Positions 41,762 through 50,369 are shown, counted from the stretch's first letter. The stretch is DNA of 64,000 nucleotides from JBBRVW01 sp038246545 (GCA_038246545.1 JBBRVW010000024.1:6576-70575); one strand, 5' to 3'. The notes: generated by a model from the letters alone, not told the origin. Made by a program: numbers and translations.

Positions 41762-42262
41762 GTGCCGCGCACGTGGAGAGCCGCCGCCGGACTGGTGGCC
41801 AGCCTGGTGCTGCTGGGAGCCGCGGTCGTCGCGACCACGGCGTACCTGTCCGCCGACCGCTCGTACAGCGCCGACCACCCGAGGGCAGGCGGCATCGAGC
41901 TGACCGCCGGGCACCTGGTCGCGCCGGACGGTGACTGGGTCCGCCGCAGCACCCGCACCCGGCTTGTCGTCTGGCTGCACAACGAGAGCGGGTACGACCA
42001 CGTGCTCACCTCGGTGACCAGCCCGTACGCCAGCGGGGTCGCCGTGAGCGGGACCGCGCTGCCGGTCCGGCTGCCGTCGCAGCGGTGGCTCTCGTTCGGG
42101 GCCACCGGGCGGGGGCTCGCGCTGCATGGGCTGAACCGGCCGGTGCACCCTGGCGACCTGGTCCCGGTGACCTTCCACTTCGCCGACGTCACGCTGTCGG
42201 CGCGGCTGCCGGTGGTCGGCGTCGACTCCGCCAGCCCGGCGCCGGTCGCGCCGGCCAGCTGA
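41762..42262 (+). CDS. Secreted PCu(A)C-like (DUF461) protein lacking copper motif
   Basis: A 166-residue exported protein. The N-terminal hydrophobic segment (about residues 6-28) is a signal anchor or signal peptide without a clear lipobox. The body resembles the copper chaperone PCu(A)C fold: LHNESGYDHVLTSVTSPYAS and LHGLNRPVHPGDLVPVTFHF are in the expected places. The Met and His ligands of the H-M-x10-M-x21-H-x-M motif are missing, so copper binding is doubtful. The GTG at 41762 is favoured because GAGGAGG (41747-41753) lies 8 bases before it but only 2 before the ATG at 41756. Confidence 0.7.
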   Translation: MPRTWRAAAGLVASLVLLGAAVVATTAYLSADRSYSADHPRAGGIELTAGHLVAPDGDWVRRSTRTRLVVWLHNESGYDHVLTSVTSPYASGVAVSGTALPVRLPSQRWLSFGATGRGLALHGLNRPVHPGDLVPVTFHFADVTLSARLPVVGVDSASPAPVAPAS

Positions 42263-42282
42263 CCGCGCACCCTCCGCGCAGC

Positions 42283-42324
42283 TGTCAGCCCCTGGACGCC
42301 GTAGAGGCCGGCCAGGGGCTGACA
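42283..42324 (+). terminator. Strong hairpin after the PCu(A)C-like gene
   Basis: TGTCAGCCCCTGG (42283-42295) and CCAGGGGCTGACA (42312-42324) form a perfect 13-bp stem with a 16-base loop. It follows the stop at 42262 and precedes the VOC gene, so it probably ends the upstream message. Confidence 0.75.
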
Positions 42325-42392
42325 ACGTGTCGGGGTTGGCGCCGGGCCGCTGTCCCGGGCACAGTGGCGGCAACCCCGACGACGGAGGTCCT

Positions 42393-42908
42393 GTGCCGCC
42401 CACCGAGGACGAGCTGGTCGAGCTGAAGCAGCGCCGCGCGCGGTTGCGCGCGGCCCACCTGCGGCCGGTCGCCGAGCGGGCGCCGAGCACCGCACGCGGC
42501 ATCCACCACGCCGCGCTGATCTGCTCCGACGTCGAGCAGACCATCCGGTTCTACCAGGACCTGCTCGGCTTCCCGCTCGTCGAGCTGACCGAGAACCGCG
42601 ACTACCCCGGTTCCTCGCACTTCTTCTTCGACGTCGGCAACAAGACGCTGCTGGGCTTCTTCGACTTCCCCGGCCTGGGCCTCGGCCAGGTCGTCGAGGC
42701 GATCGGCGGCGTCCAGCACATCGCCATCTCGGCCTCGCGCGAGAAGTGGGAGGAGGTGCAACACCGGCTCGACGACGCCGGGGTGCCGTACGCCGGGCCG
42801 GACCTCGGCATCCCGGAGTCGATGTACGTCAAGGACCCGGACGGCATCCAGGTCGAGCTGCTCAGCGACCCGCTGATGTACTTCGCCGGCCAGCAGCTCG
42901 ACGAGTAG
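42393..42908 (+). CDS. VOC family dioxygenase/glyoxalase-like protein
   Basis: A 171-residue VOC-fold protein. GIHHAALICSDVEQTIRFYQ and the DLLGFPLVELTENRD segment form the first metal-binding half, with a His at HHAAL. GGVQHIAISAS near residue 110 supplies a second His and YVKDPDGIQVELLSD near 150 the Glu. These ligands are in the positions used by glyoxalase I and extradiol-type members, so it probably binds a divalent metal. The substrate is unknown. The start is GTG at 42393, with GGAGG 5 bases upstream. Confidence 0.86.
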   Translation: MPPTEDELVELKQRRARLRAAHLRPVAERAPSTARGIHHAALICSDVEQTIRFYQDLLGFPLVELTENRDYPGSSHFFFDVGNKTLLGFFDFPGLGLGQVVEAIGGVQHIAISASREKWEEVQHRLDDAGVPYAGPDLGIPESMYVKDPDGIQVELLSDPLMYFAGQQLDE

Positions 42909-42946
42909 CTGCGCGGGGGTTGCGCGCGGAGGTGCGCGGGCACGCG

Positions 42947-43384
42947 TCAGGCGTTGGGGTCCGGACCCGGGTTCTCGCCGGCGACCACGCCCGCCAGCCG
43001 GTGCAGGTAGAGCTGCCAGCCCTGCCCGTGGTGGGCCCGCTCGGTCTCGTCCGGCAGGTCGTGGTGGCGCAGGACGACCCGCGTGCCACCGTCCTCCGGC
43101 TCGAGCGTGACGACCACGCGGCTGCTGCCGGGCGGCACGGCCGCGTTGACCGTCCAGCCCCAGGTGAAGACCAGTCGACGTGGTGGATCGATCTCGACGA
43201 AAGCGCCGGCGGTCTCGACGCCGTCGCGCATGTGGATCCGGTAGGTCCCGCCGGGCGTGGGGTCGAGGTCCGCCGTCGTCCCCATCCACTGCACGTAGCG
43301 GAGCGGGTCGGTGAAGTAGGGGAACACGGTCGCGGGCTCGGCGGCGATGTGGATGCTGACCTCGAGCACGTCGGTGTCGGTCAC
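42947..43384 (-). CDS. SRPBCC (AHSA1-like) protein paired with ArsR
   Basis: A 145-residue START/Bet v1-like protein of the AHSA1 (Aha1 C-terminal) type. EVSIHIAAEPATVFPYFTDP begins the fold, YVQWMGTTADLDPTPGGTYR follows, and PPRRLVFTWGW and GTRVVLRHHDLP are typical of the group. The C-terminal helix contains HGQGWQLYLHRLAGVV. Such proteins are often encoded right after an ArsR-type regulator and may bind a hydrophobic ligand. The GTG at 43384 overlaps the ArsR stop (GTGA), so the pair is translationally coupled. Confidence 0.87.
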   Translation of the reverse strand: MTDTDVLEVSIHIAAEPATVFPYFTDPLRYVQWMGTTADLDPTPGGTYRIHMRDGVETAGAFVEIDPPRRLVFTWGWTVNAAVPPGSSRVVVTLEPEDGGTRVVLRHHDLPDETERAHHGQGWQLYLHRLAGVVAGENPGPDPNA

Positions 43385-43692
43385 GTGGCGTCCTTGTCTC
43401 GTTGCTCGGCCTCGGCCAGGTCCTTGAGCCGCCCCAGTCCGGCCTGCCAATGCGCCTCGACCACCGCTCGCAGCGGTCCCAGGGCCTCGTGGTCGGCACG
43501 GTAGTAGCGGGTGTTGCCGTCGCGGCGCTCGGCGAGGAAGCCGGCGGCCCGCAGCTTCGTGAGGTGCTGGCTGACGGCCGACCAGCTCACGTCGAAGTGC
43601 GCCGCGATCTCGCCGGCCGACAGCTCGCGGTCCCAGACCAGCTCGAGGATCCGCAGTCGACGGGGAGCGGCGACCACCTGCAGCGGCTCCAC
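43381..43692 (-). CDS. ArsR-family transcriptional regulator
   Basis: A 103-residue winged-helix repressor. RRLRILELVWDRELSAGEIA leads into the helix-turn-helix HFDVSWSAVSQHLTKLRAAG, and RRDGNTRYYRAD is the wing. No cysteine ligand motif for metal is seen, so it is more likely a regulator of the SRPBCC partner than an arsenic sensor. The GTG at 43692 is chosen because GGGAGGAGG lies 9 bases before it; an ATG at 43716 is upstream of that ribosome site. It diverges from two more SRPBCC genes around an AT-rich palindrome. Confidence 0.87.
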   Translation of the reverse strand: MEPLQVVAAPRRLRILELVWDRELSAGEIAAHFDVSWSAVSQHLTKLRAAGFLAERRDGNTRYYRADHEALGPLRAVVEAHWQAGLGRLKDLAEAEQRDKDAT

Positions 43693-43779
43693 CTCGGCGC
43701 ACCTCCTCCCGGCCATCCTGCAGTGCCGCCGCGCCGCACGCGCCGGATCGGCTCGCCGGCACCGACGGCTTGACCGACG

Positions 43780-43807
43780 ATCTATTTTAGGCAAAACTTA
43801 AATAGAT
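43780..43807. promoter_or_regulatory. AT-rich palindrome, probable ArsR operator
   Basis: ATCTATTT (43780-43787) and AAATAGAT (43800-43807) are perfect 8-base arms, with partial symmetry inside (AG/CT). This 28-base AT-rich island sits between the divergent ArsR and SRPBCC starts, where an ArsR dimer site would be expected. TAAAAT (minus) and TTAAAT (plus) could serve as -10 elements within it. Confidence 0.55.
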
Positions 43808-43848
43808 GTCCAGCCGGACACGGCACGCCCACTCCCCTGGAGGTCACC

Positions 43849-44289
43849 ATGACCGGACGCACCACCCTCGCCGTCGACATCGACGCCGACGCCGCGCGGA
43901 TCTTCGAGATCCTGTCCACCACCGCCGGCCAGCAGGGCTTCTGGACCGCGGACTGCGAGGTCGGCACCGACAAGGCGCGCTTCGGCTTCGAGCAGGCTCC
44001 GGTCGACCTGGAGGTCGCCGTCAGCACCGAGCCGGACCGGCTGGTCCGGATGACCGTCACCTCCGGGTTCCCGTTCTGGGACGGCTCGACCTGGGAGTGG
44101 GATCTGGGCGCCGCGACCCGCGCGGAGTCCGGCACCGGCGTCCTGTTCCGGCACTACGGCTCCGGCGAGGGCTACCCCGAGGCCGACCTCGGGCACACCG
44201 CGCAGACCTGGGCGCTGATCCTCCAGCGGCTCGGGCAGTACGCCGAGTCCGGAACGCCGCAGCCGTTCTTCCCGGCCGCCGGGGCGTGA
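43849..44289 (+). CDS. SRPBCC family protein
   Basis: A 146-residue START/Bet v1-like single-domain protein. It begins TTLAVDIDADAARIFEILST and has FPFWDGSTWEWDLG and TAQTWALILQRLGQYAESGT near the end. It may bind a small hydrophobic molecule; the ligand is unknown. TGGAGG lies 7 bases before the ATG. Its TGA overlaps the next GTG (GTGA), so it and the following SRPBCC gene form a coupled pair, divergent from the ArsR-SRPBCC pair. Confidence 0.83.
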   Translation: MTGRTTLAVDIDADAARIFEILSTTAGQQGFWTADCEVGTDKARFGFEQAPVDLEVAVSTEPDRLVRMTVTSGFPFWDGSTWEWDLGAATRAESGTGVLFRHYGSGEGYPEADLGHTAQTWALILQRLGQYAESGTPQPFFPAAGA

Positions 44290-44741
44290 GCGTCGACGTC
44301 CGCCCGAGCGTCCTCGTGACGGCGCCGCGCGCCGACGTGGCGGCGTTCATGTTCGACCCGGCGAACGACCTGCGCTGGACCGGCGGGATCACGTCGAGCC
44401 GGCCGGACCGGCCGGGGCCGCTGCGCGAGGGGGCGACCGTCGTCCGCACCGCGCGGTTCATCGGTCGCACCTTCGACTACGGCTACACCGTCACCGCTCA
44501 CGAGCCCGACCTGCTGGTGCAGATGACCGTGGAGAAGCCCTTCCCGATGGTCGTCCGGTACGAGCTCGCCGACGCCCCGGGCGGCACGTCGGTGGCGATC
44601 CACGCGGTCGGGTCGCCGGCGCGGTTCTTCGCGTGGGCGATGCCACTCATGGCGCGGCAGGTACGGCGGAGCATCGCGGCCGACCTGGAGCGGCTGCGGG
44701 ACTCCCTCGAGGCTGACGGGCGACCCGCGCGGCCCTCGTAG
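44286..44741 (+). CDS. SRPBCC (polyketide cyclase/dehydrase-like) protein
   Basis: A 151-residue START-like protein: VSVDVRPSVLVTAPRADVAA begins the fold, DPANDLRWTGGITSSRP is the usual second helix and turn, and PARFFAWAMPLMARQVRRSI is the long C-terminal helix over the ligand cavity. It is the third SRPBCC protein in this 2-kb island and is translationally coupled to the second. Its stop TAG (44739-44741) overlaps a TAGGCT hexamer that may be the antiporter -10. Confidence 0.83.
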   Translation: MSVDVRPSVLVTAPRADVAAFMFDPANDLRWTGGITSSRPDRPGPLREGATVVRTARFIGRTFDYGYTVTAHEPDLLVQMTVEKPFPMVVRYELADAPGGTSVAIHAVGSPARFFAWAMPLMARQVRRSIAADLERLRDSLEADGRPARPS

Positions 44742-44744
44742 GCT
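44739..44744 (+). promoter_or_regulatory. Candidate -10 element of the antiporter gene
   Basis: TAGGCT fits TANNNT and begins with the stop codon of the preceding gene. It predicts a leader of about 55 bases that contains the GAGGAG ribosome site before the GTG at 44808. Confidence 0.4.
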
Positions 44745-44807
44745 GTCCGGCGGGCGTGGTGGTACGAGGGCGGGCCCGCGGAGCCGAGAAGCGAGGAGTA
44801 CCTCCAG

Positions 44808-46385
44808 GTGTCGACCGTGCTGTTGTCCGGTCTGATGGTGGCGGTGGTGGTCGTCGCGACCCCGCTCGCCGAGCGGGTGAAGGTCCCGCTCCCGGTGCTG
44901 CTCACCATCTGCGGCCTGGCGATCCCCCTGGTGCCAGGGACACCCCACCTCTCGATCGAGCCGGACCTCATCCTGCCGATCGTCCTGCCGCCGCTGCTGT
45001 TCGCGGCGACCCAACGGGCCACCGCCCGGGAGTTCCGGGACAACGCCCGGCCGATCCTCGTGCTGGCCGTCGGCCTCACCGTCGCGACGACGGCGGCGGT
45101 CGCCGTGATGGCCCACGTCCTCGGTCTCGGCTGGGGAGCCGCGTTCGTCCTCGGCGCGGTGGTGGCCCCTCCCGACCCGGTGGCAGCCACAGCCGTGGCC
45201 CGGCGCCTGCACCTGCCCGGCCGGCTGGTGACCGTCCTCGAGGGAGAGGGCATGTTCAACGACGCCACCGCACTGGTCCTCTACGGCGTCGCGGTGACCG
45301 CTGTCGTCTCGAAGGACATCACCGCGCTCGACGTCGCCTGGCGCCTCGTCCTAGCCGTGGTCGTGGGGGTGCTCGTCGGGCTGGCGCTGGGGTACCTGGC
45401 GAAGGTGGCCCTGGCGGCCCTGCACGACGGCTCGGCGGAGACCACGGTCACGGTTGCCGTGCCGTTCGTGGCCTACCTCCTCGCGGAGGAGGTCCACGGC
45501 TCCGGTGTGCTGGCCGTCCTGACCCTCGGCCTGTTCCTGCGCAGCTACGCGCACCCGGCGGTCACCTCGCAGGGCTGGCTGCTCGGGCGCGCTGTCTGGC
45601 GCTACGCCGACTACCTCATCACCAGCCTGGTCTTCGTGCTCATTGGCTTCGAGCTGACCGACGTGCTCGAGCGGGCCCCCCTGATCGCGGACACCTGGCG
45701 GCTGCTCGGTGTCGTCGCCCTCACCCTGGTAGTGGTGCGGTTCGCGTGGCTGTTTCCGGCGGTGGCCCTGGGCCGCGCGCTGCTACGGCGTCGGGACGTC
45801 GCGCTGCCCTACGGCGCGCGCGAGACCACCGTGGCGGCCTGGGCCGGGATGCGCGGGGTGGTGACGGTGGCGACCGCACTGGCGCTGCCCACAGCGGTGG
45901 ACGGCGGCGGGAGGTTCGTCGACCGCCCGCAGATCGTGGTGGTCGGGCTGGGCTGCGTGCTCATCACCCTGGTCCTGCAGGGCCTCACCCTGTCGCCGTT
46001 GGTCAAGGCACTCGGCGTGGGTGAGGACGCCGACATCGCGCGTGAGGTGGTGCGGCTGCGGCGGCGGGCCGCGCAGGCCGCTCTCGACTCGGTCCGCGAG
46101 GTGTCGCCGGACGCCGACGGCCTCGACCCGGTGCACCGCGCCGTCACGCTGCAGTACGAGGGCTACCTCGCGGCTCAGGAGGCGCTGCACACGGCCCGCC
46201 GGTCCGACACGGACCCGGCCTCTTCGGCGGCCCAGTCGGCGGAGCTGGCTCGGGTGCTGCGCGAGGCGAGTGAGATCGAGCGGGCGCTCGTCGTGTCCGC
46301 GCGCAACCGCGGGGAGGTGAGCTCCGAGGTCGCCGACGCGGTCCTCGCCGACGTCGAGGCTCGCGCGGTGCGCGACCTCGACTGA
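44808..46385 (+). CDS. CPA1-family Na+/H+ antiporter
   Basis: A 525-residue cation:proton antiporter in the plasma membrane that would export Na+ (or K+/Li+) in exchange for H+. About 12 hydrophobic segments span residues 1-410. PPLLFAATQRA near residue 62 and VAPPDPVAATAVARRL near 120 carry the Asp typical of the ion site. EGEGMFNDATALVLYG near 145 has the paired Asn-Asp of the CPA1 core. GMRGVVTVATALALP near 345 is another conserved helix. The last 110 residues are a charged cytoplasmic tail with predicted helices. It ends 6 bases from the converging gene. Confidence 0.92.
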   Translation: MSTVLLSGLMVAVVVVATPLAERVKVPLPVLLTICGLAIPLVPGTPHLSIEPDLILPIVLPPLLFAATQRATAREFRDNARPILVLAVGLTVATTAAVAVMAHVLGLGWGAAFVLGAVVAPPDPVAATAVARRLHLPGRLVTVLEGEGMFNDATALVLYGVAVTAVVSKDITALDVAWRLVLAVVVGVLVGLALGYLAKVALAALHDGSAETTVTVAVPFVAYLLAEEVHGSGVLAVLTLGLFLRSYAHPAVTSQGWLLGRAVWRYADYLITSLVFVLIGFELTDVLERAPLIADTWRLLGVVALTLVVVRFAWLFPAVALGRALLRRRDVALPYGARETTVAAWAGMRGVVTVATALALPTAVDGGGRFVDRPQIVVVGLGCVLITLVLQGLTLSPLVKALGVGEDADIAREVVRLRRRAAQAALDSVREVSPDADGLDPVHRAVTLQYEGYLAAQEALHTARRSDTDPASSAAQSAELARVLREASEIERALVVSARNRGEVSSEVADAVLADVEARAVRDLD

Positions 46386-46391
46386 GACCTG

Positions 46392-47219
46392 CTAGCAGCG
46401 CCAGTCGGCGTCGAACCCGCCGGACGCGTACTGCGTCAGCGCGACCTGCCCGCCGGTGAACGAGTAGGTGGGCGAGCACCGTGACTGTGCCTGGGCCAGC
46501 GTGCCGACGCCGGCGTACCAGACCGGTACTCCGCCGAGGCTCGCGCCGCCCGTGATCGACGACCACTGCGACGACGTCGAGTAGGCGCCGACGGTAGCCA
46601 CGCCGCGGGACCTGAGGTGGTCGACCATGCCCTGCAGCGCGGCGGTGTCGTTGGCGAGGTACTGGGCGGTGCCGCCGTACTGCAGCGACTCCCACGAGTT
46701 GCCGGTCTCGACGTCGAGCCACCACGTCGCCGTCGCGGCGTCCGGCGCGCCGGCCGAGGCGGCAGCGGCTGCGCCGCGGTCGAAGGCGTCCCGCGCGTTG
46801 TTCCAGCCGTAGTCGTAGGCGCAGTCGGCCGAGTCGTTCCCGGGGTAGGTCGCTGCGCACACGCGCGGGGTCTGCTGCCCGCTCGGCCAGTAGGACGACA
46901 CCCGCGGGCCGGGGTTGGCCGTGTTGACGTAGTAGGCGGGCGGAGCGTCGGTGCCGGTCCGGGCCCAGCCGATCAGGGCGGTCAGGCAGGGGTTGGGCTT
47001 GAGGACCCGACCACCGTCGACCCCGACGATGCCGAACCGCACCCGGCTGGGCAGGGCCGTGCCGCACTGCGGGTAGGAGACGTCATAGCCGGCCGTGGTG
47101 CTGCTCGGGCCGGGCTTGGGCGCCTTCTCGCGCGGGGCTGCCGCCGAGGCGGGCCCGGCGGTGGCGCCGAGAACGGTCAGCGTGATGCCGAGCGCAGCGA
47201 TGAGTGCGGAACGGCGCAT
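46392..47219 (-). CDS. Secreted GH25-like TIM-barrel protein
   Basis: A 275-residue secreted protein with a signal peptide ending near ASAA (residue 27). The mature part opens GYDVSYPQCG, has ARTGTDAPPAYYVNTANPGP near residue 85, TWWLDVETGNSW near 165, and ends VALTQYASGGFDADWRC. The strand order and the D-x-E in WLDVETG recall glycoside hydrolase family 25/DUF1906-like TIM barrels, and actinobacteria encode several such proteins. Cysteines at QCG, NPCL, VCA, DCA, RCS and RC at the end suggest disulfides. Muralytic activity is possible but unproven. GGGAGACC lies 8 bases before the ATG at 47219. Confidence 0.72.
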   Translation of the reverse strand: MRRSALIAALGITLTVLGATAGPASAAAPREKAPKPGPSSTTAGYDVSYPQCGTALPSRVRFGIVGVDGGRVLKPNPCLTALIGWARTGTDAPPAYYVNTANPGPRVSSYWPSGQQTPRVCAATYPGNDSADCAYDYGWNNARDAFDRGAAAAASAGAPDAATATWWLDVETGNSWESLQYGGTAQYLANDTAALQGMVDHLRSRGVATVGAYSTSSQWSSITGGASLGGVPVWYAGVGTLAQAQSRCSPTYSFTGGQVALTQYASGGFDADWRC

Positions 47220-47342
47220 GGTGTGGAGGTCTCCCGTGATGTGGCTTCTCCGGGCACGCTACGGGCCGGACGTGCCAGGCGGAATAGTCCACTATGACCA
47301 TTGTGTCCCGCCTGGGATGGCCGGAGGCCGTAGCGTGCGGCC

Positions 47343-48287
47343 ATGCCCCAGCTGTCCGGAGTCACGGCGCTCGGCAGCGCGAACCTCGACCTGGTGCTGC
47401 GGCTGCCCGACCTGCCGGCGGCCGGGCAGACGCTGCTCGCGGCGCCGCGCGCGACCGGACCGGGAGGCAAGGGCCTGAACCAGGCCGTGGCGGCCGCCCG
47501 CGCCGGTGCCGGCACCCGGTTCGTCGGTGCGGTCGGGTCCGACCCCGAGGGGGCCCAGCTGCTCCAGGTCCTGGCCGCAGAGGGGATCGAGGCAACGGTC
47601 CGGACGACGGCCGGACGGAGCGGCCTGGCGGTGGTGCTGGTCGACGCGGCAGGTGAGAACGCCATCGTGGTGGACCAGGGCGCCAACGCCGAGCTCGTCG
47701 ACCTCACCCCGGGCGAGCTGGCTGCGGTCGCCTCCGCACAGGTGCTGCTCCTCCAGCTCGAGGTGCCGATGAGCACGGTGACGGAGGCCGCCCGGGCCGC
47801 GCACTCGGCCGGGACCACCGTCCTGCTCAACGCGGCTCCGCAGGCACCCCTCGACGCGGAGCTGTGCGCCGCGCTGGACCTGCTGGTGGTCAACGAGGGT
47901 GAGGCCCGCGCACTCGCCGCGGGCACGAGGGCACGGCGCCCCGGCGACGACCGGTCGCCCGAGGCGCCGGACGACCTGGACCGGGAGCTGGTCCGGCTGC
48001 TCGAGCTGGTCCCCGCCGTGCTGGTCACCCTAGGCCCCGCCGGGGCGCTCTACCGCGACCGGGCGGGCACCCGGCATCACGAGCCGGGTCGCGCCGCCGA
48101 CGTCGTCGACACCACCGGGGCCGGTGACTCCTTCGCCGGTTACCTGGCAGCCTCGCTCGCTGCAGGGCTGTCCGTGCCCCGGGCCATGGCCCGGGCCAAC
48201 GCGGCGGCGGCACTCTGCGTGGGCCGCCCCGGTGCGGTCGCCGCCGTGCCGCGCGGCGGCGAGGTGGACGCCGCCTCCGGGCCGTGA
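47343..48287 (+). CDS. PfkB-family sugar kinase (ribokinase-like)
   Basis: A 314-residue PfkB/ribokinase-family kinase that would phosphorylate a pentose, hexose or nucleoside with ATP. GSANLDLVLRLPDLPAAGQT starts the substrate lid, GPGGKGLNQAVAAARAG near residue 38 is the first PfkB signature, and DTTGAGDSFAGYLAA near residue 255 is the second with the catalytic Asp. The order and length fit ribokinase. The ATG at 47343 follows TAGCGT (47331-47336) by 6 bases, so it is leaderless. It is alone on its strand at the edge of the sugar cluster. Confidence 0.88.
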   Translation: MPQLSGVTALGSANLDLVLRLPDLPAAGQTLLAAPRATGPGGKGLNQAVAAARAGAGTRFVGAVGSDPEGAQLLQVLAAEGIEATVRTTAGRSGLAVVLVDAAGENAIVVDQGANAELVDLTPGELAAVASAQVLLLQLEVPMSTVTEAARAAHSAGTTVLLNAAPQAPLDAELCAALDLLVVNEGEARALAAGTRARRPGDDRSPEAPDDLDRELVRLLELVPAVLVTLGPAGALYRDRAGTRHHEPGRAADVVDTTGAGDSFAGYLAASLAAGLSVPRAMARANAAAALCVGRPGAVAAVPRGGEVDAASGP

Positions 48288-48306
48288 GCTGCCGCCGGGC
48301 GTCCCG

Positions 48307-49437
48307 TCAGCCGGCGACCTGCTCGGCCGCCCCCGTCGCGTGCGAGCGGAGCGCCGCGGCGAAGACCCGGTGCGACCCGAGAGCCTCCTCCGGGGTGGCG
48401 GTCCCGAACCGGTCGCCCAGGGCGCCGGCGCGCTCGGCCAGGAAGGCCGCCCACATCTGCAGCAGCGCGTCGGGCAGGCCGAACTCGAAGATGTCGCCGG
48501 TCACGGTCGGCCAGACGCTGCGGTGCCCGGGCTGCACCTCCGACCACGCCTGCTCCGCGTCGATCACGCCGAACCGGTGCAGCACCTGTGGGCTGCGGGT
48601 CGAGAAGCGGACGCCGCCCTCCATCCCGACCGCCTCGAAGAACCAGGTGTTGCGCTGCCCCGGTGCGATCCGCTTGGTCTCCCACAGCATCGGGAACCGG
48701 CGGCCGGCGACCGGGACGGCCATGGCCAGGGTGGCGTTGTCGAAGGTGTCGCACGGCACCGGCGTGCCGTCGGGGCCCGGGCGGGAGCGGACCACGTCGT
48801 CGAGCAGCGCGTAGACGGTGGCCGGCGCCCAGCCGAGGCGCAGCGGCACGTGGGCGGCGTGCATGCCGAGGTCGCCCATGACGCCGATCTCGCCGCACGT
48901 GGCGGCGCGGCGCTTCCAGTTGATGGGCTTGGTCCGGTCCAGGTCGGAGGAGTGCAGCAGCCCGGACCGCACCTCGAGCACCTCGCCGAGCACGCCGGCG
49001 CGGACCATCTGCACCGCTCGTTGCGCGCCCGGGAAGAACGGCAGCTCGCTGGAGACCCGGACGAACACCGACGCGGCCGAGATCGCCGAGACGATCCGGT
49101 CGGCGGCCGCGACGTCGATGCCGAAGGGCTTCTCGCCGAGGAAGTCCTTCCCCGCCGCGACGGCGTCGAGGTACACGCGCTCGTGCAGGTCGTGCGGAAC
49201 GGCGAGGTAGAGGACGTCGATGCCCGGGTCGTCCAGGAGCCGACGGTAGTCGTCGGTGACCGTCGCGACCCCGGCCTCGCGCCACCACTGCTGCACGGCG
49301 GGCGCCGGGTCGGCGACGGCCACGACCTCGGGCCGGGCCGGGTGGTCGACCAGCGCGTCCCACCGGCGGGTCAGGAGCAGCAGCTCCTTGCCCATGAGGC
49401 CGCCGCCGACGACCCCGATGCGGACCGGCGTGCTCAT
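48307..49437 (-). CDS. Gfo/Idh/MocA family oxidoreductase
   Basis: A 376-residue NAD(P)-dependent oxidoreductase. The Rossmann loop is IGVVGGGLMGKEL near residue 7. AVPHDLHERVYLDAVAAGKD and the FLGEKPFGID segment (catalytic Lys of the EKP motif) are near residue 80-105. GDLGMHAAHVPLRLG near 185 holds the conserved HxxD-like His region. It is one of three such enzymes in the cluster. Substrates of this family include inositols, glucose-fructose and keto-sugars, so the specific reaction is unknown. Its ATG overlaps the aldolase stop (ATGA); the two form a coupled unit. Confidence 0.88.
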   Translation of the reverse strand: MSTPVRIGVVGGGLMGKELLLLTRRWDALVDHPARPEVVAVADPAPAVQQWWREAGVATVTDDYRRLLDDPGIDVLYLAVPHDLHERVYLDAVAAGKDFLGEKPFGIDVAAADRIVSAISAASVFVRVSSELPFFPGAQRAVQMVRAGVLGEVLEVRSGLLHSSDLDRTKPINWKRRAATCGEIGVMGDLGMHAAHVPLRLGWAPATVYALLDDVVRSRPGPDGTPVPCDTFDNATLAMAVPVAGRRFPMLWETKRIAPGQRNTWFFEAVGMEGGVRFSTRSPQVLHRFGVIDAEQAWSEVQPGHRSVWPTVTGDIFEFGLPDALLQMWAAFLAERAGALGDRFGTATPEEALGSHRVFAAALRSHATGAAEQVAG

Positions 49438-50273
49438 CGGCCGGACAGCGTCGCGGCCGCTGCCCCCGCCGACGCCCCGTCGTGGAGCATCGCCATCAGC
49501 GCCCGGGTGAGGCCCGCCGGGTCGGCGTGCTGGATGACGTTGCGCCCGTAGACGATGCCGGCCGCGCCCTGGTCCAGCACCGCAGCGGTCCGCCGGAACA
49601 GCTCGGCGTCGTCGACCCGGCCGCCGCCACGCACCAGCACCGGCACCTGCCCGGCCGCCTGCACCACCTCGTGGTAGTCGCCGACGGCGTCGGTGGGGTC
49701 GGCCTTGATGATGTCCGCGCCCAGCTCGACGGCTTGCCGCACCAGCGGTACCACCTTCGCCGTGGTCCCGTCCGAGGTGTACCCGCCGGCGGTGGCGTCC
49801 TTCATCACCAGCGGCTCCACCATCAGCGGCATGCCGTACCGCTCGCAGTCGGCCTTGGCGGTGAGCACGTTGACCAGGCAGTCCTCCCGGACCTCGGGAC
49901 GACCGGGCAGGTCGAACAGGTTGACGACGACGCAGGCGGCGTCCAGCCGTACCGCAGTGAGCGCCGGCTCCGGGATCAGTCGGCTGAACAACCGGTCCGG
50001 CAGGACCGGCCCGTAGACGTTGGCGACGTCGGTGCGCAGGACCAGCGCCGGACGGTTCCGGCCGGGGACCTCCTGCAGCAGCCGGGCCTGTCCCTGGGTG
50101 AGCTGGATGGCGTCCGGTCCCGCGGCGGCGAGCACCCGGACGGCTGCGCCGAGGTCCTCGATGCCGGCGAGGAACGATCCCTCCCCGAAGAAGCCGTGGT
50201 CGACGGCCACGTCGAAGCAGCGCCCCGAGCGGGGATCGAACAACCGGGACATGCGGATGCGGACGTCGGACAC
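49434..50273 (-). CDS. Class I aldolase of the DhnA/FbaB (DeoC/LacD) family
   Basis: A 279-residue TIM-barrel class I aldolase that would cleave a phosphorylated sugar into triose-type products. FDVAVDHGFFGEGSF near residue 20 corresponds to the DhnA opening, PLMVEPLV near 155 is a core strand, the Schiff-base lysine is in GADIIKADPTD near 200, and GIVYGRNVIQHADPAG near 245 is the phosphate-binding end. It belongs with FbaB/LsrF-type enzymes rather than class II. The GTG at 50273 has AGGAGG 5 bases upstream. It leads the minus-strand pair with the Gfo/Idh gene. Confidence 0.88.
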   Translation of the reverse strand: MSDVRIRMSRLFDPRSGRCFDVAVDHGFFGEGSFLAGIEDLGAAVRVLAAAGPDAIQLTQGQARLLQEVPGRNRPALVLRTDVANVYGPVLPDRLFSRLIPEPALTAVRLDAACVVVNLFDLPGRPEVREDCLVNVLTAKADCERYGMPLMVEPLVMKDATAGGYTSDGTTAKVVPLVRQAVELGADIIKADPTDAVGDYHEVVQAAGQVPVLVRGGGRVDDAELFRRTAAVLDQGAAGIVYGRNVIQHADPAGLTRALMAMLHDGASAGAAAATLSGR

Positions 50274-50369
50274 CGGGGCCTCCTGCGTGGGGTTCGCGTC
50301 GTTGACGCGGGCTACGGGGACACCTAGCGTCTCAGCCACTGTCCGAGGAGCAGGTGAGGGGCGCTGGCG

